DNA of 64,000 bases from Limimaricola sp. G21655-S1 (GTDB lineage Bacteria > Pseudomonadota > Alphaproteobacteria > Rhodobacterales > Rhodobacteraceae). The stretch is taken from assembly GCF_027213785.1 (NCBI RefSeq), contig NZ_JAPWGO010000004.1:186001-250000 (forward strand), read 5' to 3'. The notes under the pieces are model-generated. The model worked only from the letters and a program-made list of their open reading frames with translations, was not told the DNA's origin and searched no databases. The position numbers and the translations under genes were made by a program. The number at the start of each line of letters is the position of its first letter. The stretch's first letter is position 1. Positions 58,286 through 64,000 of the stretch are shown here, piece by piece.

Positions 58286-58289
58286 GGGC

Positions 58290-59540
58290 TCAGGTTTCGT
58301 CGGCTTCGGCTTCGGCCGGCGCCTCGGGCTCTGCGGCGGGTTCGGACGCCGGCTCCTCGGCTAGCGGATCCAGCCCCGGCAGGGTGACCCCATCCGGGCC
58401 GAACCGGTCGAACAGCACCGTGGCCGCGACCTTGACCCGCGGCATGAAGCCGCCCCGCGCCACGGCCGTCTCTGCGACCAGCGGCACCCGGGTCTCGGAC
58501 ATCCCCTCCCGCGCGATAACCAGCTCGGCCAGTTCCTGACCCTGTTCGATCGGCGCCTCGATCGGGCCCTGATAGACCACCTCGGCTGCGAGATCGTCAT
58601 TCGACATCACCGGCAGCAGCACCGAGACGTCATCGGCCAGGGTCAGGCCGACGCGGTTGCGCTCGCCCATCCAGACCTCGGCCTCGGCGATCCGGGTGCC
58701 GGCCTCGCCGATGTCGCGCTGCGCGAACTGGCGGAACGACCAGTTGACGATGCGCTCGGCCTCGACCCGGCGGGACTCGGTGCTTTCGAGACCGGTGATC
58801 ACGAAGATCACCCGCCGGTCGTCCTGCGCGGCCGATCCGACGAGCCCATAGCCGGCCTCGGAAGTGTGGCCGGTCTTGAGCCCGTCGGCGCCGATGCCAA
58901 GGCCCAGGATCGGGTTGCGGTTCTGGCTGTTGGAGGGCACGCGCCCGTCGAATTCGAACTCCTGCTCGGCGAACATCGGGTAGAAGGTCGGAAAATCGCG
59001 GATCAGGTGGCTCGCGAGGATGCCCAAGTCGCGCATCGACATGCGCTGGTTCGGGGCGGGCCAGCCATTCGAATTGGCGAAGGTGGAGTTCTCCATGCCC
59101 ATGTCGCGGGCCCGCTCGGTCATCAGCCGCGCGAAGCCGGCCTCGGTGCCGTCAGGCGACAGGGCCTCGGCGAGCACGGCGGAGGCATCGTTGCCCGACA
59201 GCACGATGACGCCACGCAGCAGATCCTCGACCCGCACCCGGTCGGTGGTGTCGAGGAACATCGAGGAGCCGCCATAGGAGGCGGCGTGCTCGGACACGGG
59301 GAGCCGCTGGTCGATCGACAGCCGCCCCGAGGCGATGGCCTCGAAGGCCATGTAGAGCGTCATCAGCTTGGACATCGAGGCGGGCGGCAGCGGCTCGTCG
59401 GCATTCTTGGCAAGAAGCTCGGTCCCGGTGGTGTGGTCGAGCACATAGGCCGCTCGGGCGGGGGTGTCGAAGCTCTGGGCGCGCGCGAGCGGCGCGAGGG
59501 CCACGAGCGTCGCGGCGGCGAGGAAGACGGCACGGATCAT
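58290..59540 (-). CDS. dacC: D-alanyl-D-alanine carboxypeptidase (DacA/DacC type)
   Basis: A 416-residue low-molecular-weight penicillin-binding protein. A signal peptide (about 1-21) precedes the active-site motifs: Ser55-x-x-Lys58 in PASMSKLM, Ser115-Gly-Asn in VLSGNDAS and Lys222-Thr-Gly. A C-terminal beta domain follows (VWMGERNRVGLTLADDVSVLLP). The last 35 residues are Glu/Ala/Pro-rich and lack the usual amphipathic anchor helix. It trims peptidoglycan pentapeptides in the periplasm. It sits between the SPOR lipoprotein and tmk. Confidence 0.94.
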   Translation of the reverse strand: MIRAVFLAAATLVALAPLARAQSFDTPARAAYVLDHTTGTELLAKNADEPLPPASMSKLMTLYMAFEAIASGRLSIDQRLPVSEHAASYGGSSMFLDTTDRVRVEDLLRGVIVLSGNDASAVLAEALSPDGTEAGFARLMTERARDMGMENSTFANSNGWPAPNQRMSMRDLGILASHLIRDFPTFYPMFAEQEFEFDGRVPSNSQNRNPILGLGIGADGLKTGHTSEAGYGLVGSAAQDDRRVIFVITGLESTESRRVEAERIVNWSFRQFAQRDIGEAGTRIAEAEVWMGERNRVGLTLADDVSVLLPVMSNDDLAAEVVYQGPIEAPIEQGQELAELVIAREGMSETRVPLVAETAVARGGFMPRVKVAATVLFDRFGPDGVTLPGLDPLAEEPASEPAAEPEAPAEAEADET

Positions 59541-59624
59541 CTGGGGTCGCTCCGGTCGGTTGGCGGCCGCTCGTCACGGCCGGCGGAAGGGTCTGGCCCG
59601 GGCCTCAGGCGGCCCGGCTCCTTG

Positions 59625-60431
59625 TCAGTTTCGCACGAAATAGGCGTCTGTGAAGCCCAGCGCCTTGACACGGGTCAGGGCGGCGTCGCGCTCGGCCTCG
59701 CTCTCGGCCGGGCCGACGATGACGCGCCAGTAATCGGCGCCCTGGATCTGCGAGGCCACGACGCGCGCGCCCAGCCCCTCGACTTCCATCGCCGTCGCGG
59801 TGTCGCGGGCATTGGCTTCGACCGAGAAGATGCCGATCTGGATGAAGGGCCGTTCAAGGGTGCTCTCGGCAGGGGCGTCGGGCGCCGGCGCAGAGGCGAC
59901 CCCGGTCGGCTCCGCCGCCCCGGCTTCGCCGGAAGCGGGGGGCAGCGGCACGGCGGCGATCGGCGTGGGATCGTCGAAATCCGTGGTCGCCCCCGGCGCC
60001 TCCGGTGCGGCGGTTTCGTCGCGGCGCAGCGCCGTGACGTTGAGCGTCGCGGGCGCCCCGGCGAGCATGCCGAGCGCCTCGGCGGCCTCCGAACTGACCT
60101 GCAGCGCCGGGCCCGGCGTCTCGCGCTCGCGGCGGAACAGCGCGCCGATCACGAAGCGGCCATTGGCCTGGTTGCGGATCACCACTTGGCCGATCTGCTC
60201 CACATCGACCTCGGGATAGGCGACCCAGACGCCGCCCAGCGACGGCCGCCCGTCCCACAGGCCGGGCTCGGTGACCTGGAAGATGCCGGGCGCCTCGACG
60301 TCGCGCGACACGATCTCGGTACGGCTGGGATCGCCGGGGGAGGCGGTGCCGCCGGTTTCGCCGCAGGCGCCCAGCGTCAGCAGCGCGCCCAGCAGCATGG
60401 CGACCGGCCGCACGGAATTGGTGGCTGTCAT
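59625..60431 (-). CDS. SPOR-domain lipoprotein
   Basis: A 268-residue lipoprotein: signal peptide with lipobox LGAC (Cys23), a middle domain with GVWVAYPEVDVEQIGQVVIRNQANGRFVIGALFRRE, a Pro/Ala linker, and a C-terminal SPOR domain (FIQIGIFSVEANARDTATAME ... YWRVIVGPAES). SPOR domains bind denuded glycan at the septum. The ATG at 60431 gives the lipoprotein signal. It is the first gene of the dacC-tmk-holB set. Confidence 0.88.
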   Translation of the reverse strand: MTATNSVRPVAMLLGALLTLGACGETGGTASPGDPSRTEIVSRDVEAPGIFQVTEPGLWDGRPSLGGVWVAYPEVDVEQIGQVVIRNQANGRFVIGALFRRERETPGPALQVSSEAAEALGMLAGAPATLNVTALRRDETAAPEAPGATTDFDDPTPIAAVPLPPASGEAGAAEPTGVASAPAPDAPAESTLERPFIQIGIFSVEANARDTATAMEVEGLGARVVASQIQGADYWRVIVGPAESEAERDAALTRVKALGFTDAYFVRN

Positions 60432-60633
60432 GTGACGTCCCTCGATTGCCCCGCTCGGACCGTTGCCCGGCCCGCTCTTGTTTCGGCGCCGCGGCCCGGC
60501 AGGCCGGGGCGGCGCGACGCGAACATATCGGGGGGACGGCCGCAATGAAAGCGGCTAGCGCCGCCCGGGGCGGAAAATCGCGTGATCGGAAGCCCTTCCC
60601 GAATCGCCGCGCAGTGCTTAGGCGAGGCGCGCC

Positions 60634-60723
60634 GGAGGAGTGGCAGAGTGGTCGATTGCAGCGGTCTTGAAAACCGCCGTGCGTGAGAGCGTACCGTGGG
60701 TTCGAATCCCACCTCCTCCGCCA
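60634..60723 (+). tRNA. tRNA-Ser (anticodon TGA)
   Basis: A 90-base tRNA with acceptor GGAGGAG / CTCCTCC and anticodon stem GCGGT / ACCGC with loop CTTGAAA. The long variable arm around GCGTGAGAGCGTAC, T-arm GGGTTCGAATCCC and encoded CCA follow. The anticodon is TGA. Base composition changes right after its 3' end, as at a tRNA-borne island attachment site. Confidence 0.97.
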
Positions 60724-61204
60724 AAAGGCATGTGCCATGAATATTCTTGTAAAGCCAATGCCTTGCATGCCGCTCGACACAGCGCACCACATACGTTCAC
60801 CACACATGCAAAAGGCCGCCGGCGCTTCTGTAGAGGGCTACAGTTCGAGACTAGCAGCACCTCCCGCCGTTCCCTAGGATCGCCCTCATCCTACCAACAG
60901 GGCATCTCCATCCTTCCCATAGCTTTTTCGCTATCTACAAGGACGTCGGTCGGCTTCATCAGTACGTCGAAAGTGATCGGCAGGTTGGGGGAAGACGCCG
61001 ACTGCGAAGCTTAGCTCCGATGACAGATGCGCCATGCATTAGGTGTAGGGAGAAAAGCTCTTTCAACTGTGGGCTGAGCTGATAAACAATAGGGCGGTGC
61101 GAGCAGTCAGCCATGTTGCTTGGAAAGCTGCTCAAGGGCGAACGATTGCGCGTTCTGAGCCGAATTGCCTTAAGGACGAACGTGGAGCTAGGGAATTCTT
61201 AAGT
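60724..61204. other. gene-poor low-coding stretch after tRNA-Ser, possible decayed integrase
   Basis: No intact gene. One frame (about 60810-61050), interrupted by early stops, translates to a run containing FFAIYKDVGRLHQYVESDR. This has the look of the N-terminal region of a tyrosine recombinase, the kind often found directly downstream of a tRNA gene. The match is by eye and weak. An open frame from GTG 61097 could extend the next gene but starts without a spaced ribosome site. Confidence 0.25.
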
Positions 61205-62208
<1,004 letters not shown>

Positions 62209-62212
<4 letters not shown>

Positions 62213-62796
62213 TGCGTAGTCTTGAGCGAGCGGTCTTCTTTAGGGCAATTAATTATCTGAGGGTCTCGCATTCTTACGCCCTGCGATACAACTGGCTCTA
62301 CCCGGTATTGATGGCGGGCGCGCTCTCTTATCTTGTGGTGGACCTCGATGATGTTGAGGGCTTGTTCAAAAGGGAGGGCCTGATCCCGTCCTTTTTGCCA
62401 GTTCTTTCGGTGCTGACGCCCTTCTATATTGCGGCGCTGGCTGCCGTCGCAACTTTTGCTGGGCCCGCTTCCGTTGATAAGCCTTTCGAGATGAGCGAGC
62501 CAGTACTGCTTGAGGTCCTCGGCGCTGGAGGGGAGTGGGAGTTCATGAATGTTACTCCAAGGCACTTTCTCAGCTTTCTCTTCGGTTATTGCACTGCGAT
62601 CTCCATATTCTTGCTCTGCTTCTCTATGTTCTCATCTTTCTTTCCCGGTGTTCTTGCTGTAATAACTTATGGGGGTGGCGAACTGCCCATAGGGTTAATC
62701 GTCCTTCTTTTTGTGTTTATGTTTTTTCTTTCCCAGCTCCTGATCAATACCTTTCTCGGGGTGTATTATCTTTCCGATCGCCTGCACCGCCCTTAG
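62209..62796 (+). CDS. four-helix membrane protein, RexB-like candidate
   Basis: A 195-residue protein with four hydrophobic helices at about 30-46 (WLYPVLMAGALSYLVV), 60-85 (SFLPVLSVLTPFYIAALAAVATFAG), 123-150 (FLSFLFGYCTAISIFLLCFSMFSSFF) and 160-188. A soluble loop of about 35 residues separates helices 2 and 3. The order helix, short loop, helix, cytoplasmic loop, helix pair resembles lambda RexB, an ion-channel-like exclusion protein; sequence identity was not tested. It is translationally coupled to the upstream soluble protein (ATGA). Low GC like its neighbour. Confidence 0.75.
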
Positions 62797-62890
62797 TAGG
62801 GCATCTTGCGACCAGCCCTACATGCGTCGTCGAAATGTGGATTTTTCGTAATCTGTTGATTGTAGGACGGTTTCGGGCGCTGGCCCTCTA

Positions 62891-63729
62891 GGCTCAGGAC
62901 CCATTGATCTTGATGAGGCTGCGTGATTCAGGCTCCCCGAGAAGCATGGTCAATGAGTAATCTTTTCTGGCTGGCGACCGAGCAGATGGCTCGGCTGCAG
63001 CCCTTCTTTCCAAAGAGCCACGGTAAGCCGCGCGTCGATGACCGCCGGGTCTTGAGCGGCATCATTGTGGTCAATCGCCACGGTCTTCGGTGGTGCGATG
63101 CCCCGAAGGAGTATGGTCCGCCCAATACCCTCTACAACCGCTGGAAGCGGTGGAGTGAGAAAGGCGTCTTCGCCCGGATAATGGAAGGCTTGGCCGCTGA
63201 AAGCCCGGAGAGACAGATGATCATGATCGACGCGACCTACCTCAAGGCCCACCGCACGGCGACCAGCCTGCGGCTGAGAGAAGGGGAGCAGCTGGCTGAT
63301 CGGACGCACCAAAGGCGGCATGAACACCCAGCTGCATGCCGTTACCGATACCCAAGGGGGGCCCATTCGGTTCTTCATGATCGCCGGCCAGGCCAGTGAC
63401 TACACATGGGCGGCAATTCTACTGCGCAGCCTGCCCGACGCAGAATGGCTGCTCGCCGATCTGGGGTGTGATGCGGACTGGATCCGTGAAGCTTTCATGG
63501 ACAAAGGGGTCAAGCCCTGCATCCCGGGCCGGAAATCTCGTGCCACGCCCGTCAAGCATAACAAGCGTCGCTACAAACGCTGCAACAGGATCGAGATTAT
63601 GTTCGGGCGTCTGAAGGACCAGAGGCGGATGGTCACGCGCTACGACAGATGCCTGAAAGTGTTCCTATCTGCCATCGCTTTGGCTGCGACCGTCTTGTTC
63701 TGGCTTTGAAGGTTAACGGGTCCTGGCCC
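62891..63729 (+). mobile_element. IS5-family (IS427 group) insertion sequence
   Basis: An 839-base element. The left end GGCTCAGGACCCATTGAT and the reverse complement of the right end GGGCCAGGACCCGTTAAC are imperfect inverted repeats. Both ends sit in a CTAG (62888-62891 and 63729-63732), fitting a TA target duplication. It contains one transposase broken into two frames. Size and target preference match the IS427 group. Confidence 0.85.
62953..63709 (+). pseudogene. frameshifted IS427-group transposase
   Basis: Frame one (from ATG 62953) has SNLFWLATEQMARLQPFFPKSHG, GLRWCDAPKEYGPP and the first catalytic aspartate in MIMIDATYLKAHRT. After about 63260 the family sequence continues in a second frame as LIGRTKGGMNTQLHAVTD ... 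LLADLGCDADW (second Asp) ... RIEIMFGRLKD (Glu) to the stop at 63709. The second frame is +1 relative to the first, not the -1 expected of programmed frameshifting, so the gene is probably inactive. YDADW also reads CDADW. Confidence 0.85.
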
Positions 63730-63756
63730 TAGAAACGAGGACTTGCTATCTGCTAG

Positions 63757-64000
63757 GTGTTCAACCAGAAGGGTTGTTCAATGATAATGCGCCGTACAAA
63801 GCCTGAAGCAGGTCGCTTTAGGGACCTGAGCCCAGCGCTTCTACTTACAGGAGCGGCGCCGATCGATACCGGGCTAGCTGAGCCCAAGGAATCTCGGGGA
63901 ACTTGCCGCCATAGTCAAATTTTCTTGAATGGTAGCAGACCGAAACAGCATGAGCATCTAGAATCTCCCGAACCCGAGACCGTCATACTATTCTTCACGC
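63757..64000 (+). CDS. possible partial ORF running off the window end
   Basis: A frame open from GTG 63757 (or ATG 63781) to the window end, at least 73 codons without a stop, starting MRRTKPEAGRFRDLSP from its third methionine-region codon. No recognisable domain and no strong ribosome site. The stretch right of the IS is otherwise featureless. It may be chance in this lower-GC region. Confidence 0.2.
   Translation, partial: MFNQKGCSMIMRRTKPEAGRFRDLSPALLLTGAAPIDTGLAEPKESRGTCRHSQIFLNGSRPKQHEHLESPEPETVILFFT

Noticed and set aside
60618-60860. 80-codon minus-strand ORF across tRNA-Ser
   Set aside because: Reads through the tRNA gene in reverse, giving the well-known spurious GGGGGIRTHG-type peptide.
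62953-63709. Programmed -1 frameshift producing an active OrfAB transposase
   Set aside because: The second frame is +1 (or -2) relative to the first and no slippery run is present at the junction, so mutation is the simpler explanation.

Overview
The window is 64 kb of high-GC chromosome. Its gene content and order point to Alphaproteobacteria, most likely a roseobacter-type member of the Rhodobacteraceae. Indicators are the run glyQ / small membrane protein / glyS / PEP-utilising enzyme, a stand-alone ctaD followed by a DUF2244 gene, zinc-type FolE2, a CarD regulator next to a 7Fe ferredoxin, an encoded tRNA-Leu(GAG), and a perfect CtrA-type box. The organism call is inference from gene order and family knowledge; no database was searched.

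Layout. 1-8 kb: an SCP2-like protein and a hydrolase (-), then a + strand run of TPR protein, Suv3-like RNA helicase, Hsp15, ferredoxin and CarD, then purD (-). 8-20 kb: xseA, ftsY, MgtC-type membrane protein, septation protein A, a glutathione transferase, metZ, folE2, trkH and a TPP enzyme. 20-32 kb: a SPOR protein with a dead protease domain (-), glyQ/glyS and a PPDK relative, a SleB-type hydrolase, then the tight folB-folP-glmM operon. 32-44 kb: EamA transporter, an acidic unknown protein, ilvC diverging from two overlapping Lrp genes, UbiH-type monooxygenase, HAD phosphatase, GntR regulator, a membrane glycosyltransferase behind a CtrA box, carA and small proteins. 44-54 kb: ctaD, a type III PKS with methyltransferase, lipB, tRNA-Leu, and a four-gene polyamine-type ABC transporter. 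54-60.5 kb: a compact - strand set of SPOR lipoprotein, dacC, tmk, holB, tatD, MBL hydrolase and AEC transporter.

The last 3.3 kb, from tRNA-Ser(UGA) at 60634-60723 to the window end, are different: lower GC, a gene-poor stretch that may be a decayed integrase, two overlapping unknown genes and an IS427-type insertion sequence with a broken transposase. This looks like the edge of a genomic island. The two genes encode a soluble protein and a four-helix membrane protein, an architecture reminiscent of phage lambda RexA/RexB. The soluble-protein gene carries 16 tandem copies of the pentamer CAGAG inside its reading frame. Loss or gain of one copy would bring a stop codon in either alternative frame within a few codons. 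A phase-variable, possibly anti-phage two-gene module is the most interesting candidate system in the window.

Secondary points of interest are the pseudo-protease with all three triad positions changed, the PPDK relative with an altered ATP-grasp domain, an ABC permease with a very large inserted loop, the type III PKS/methyltransferase pair, twin perfect 22-bp palindromes, and a tandem triplication of a gene's stop region.
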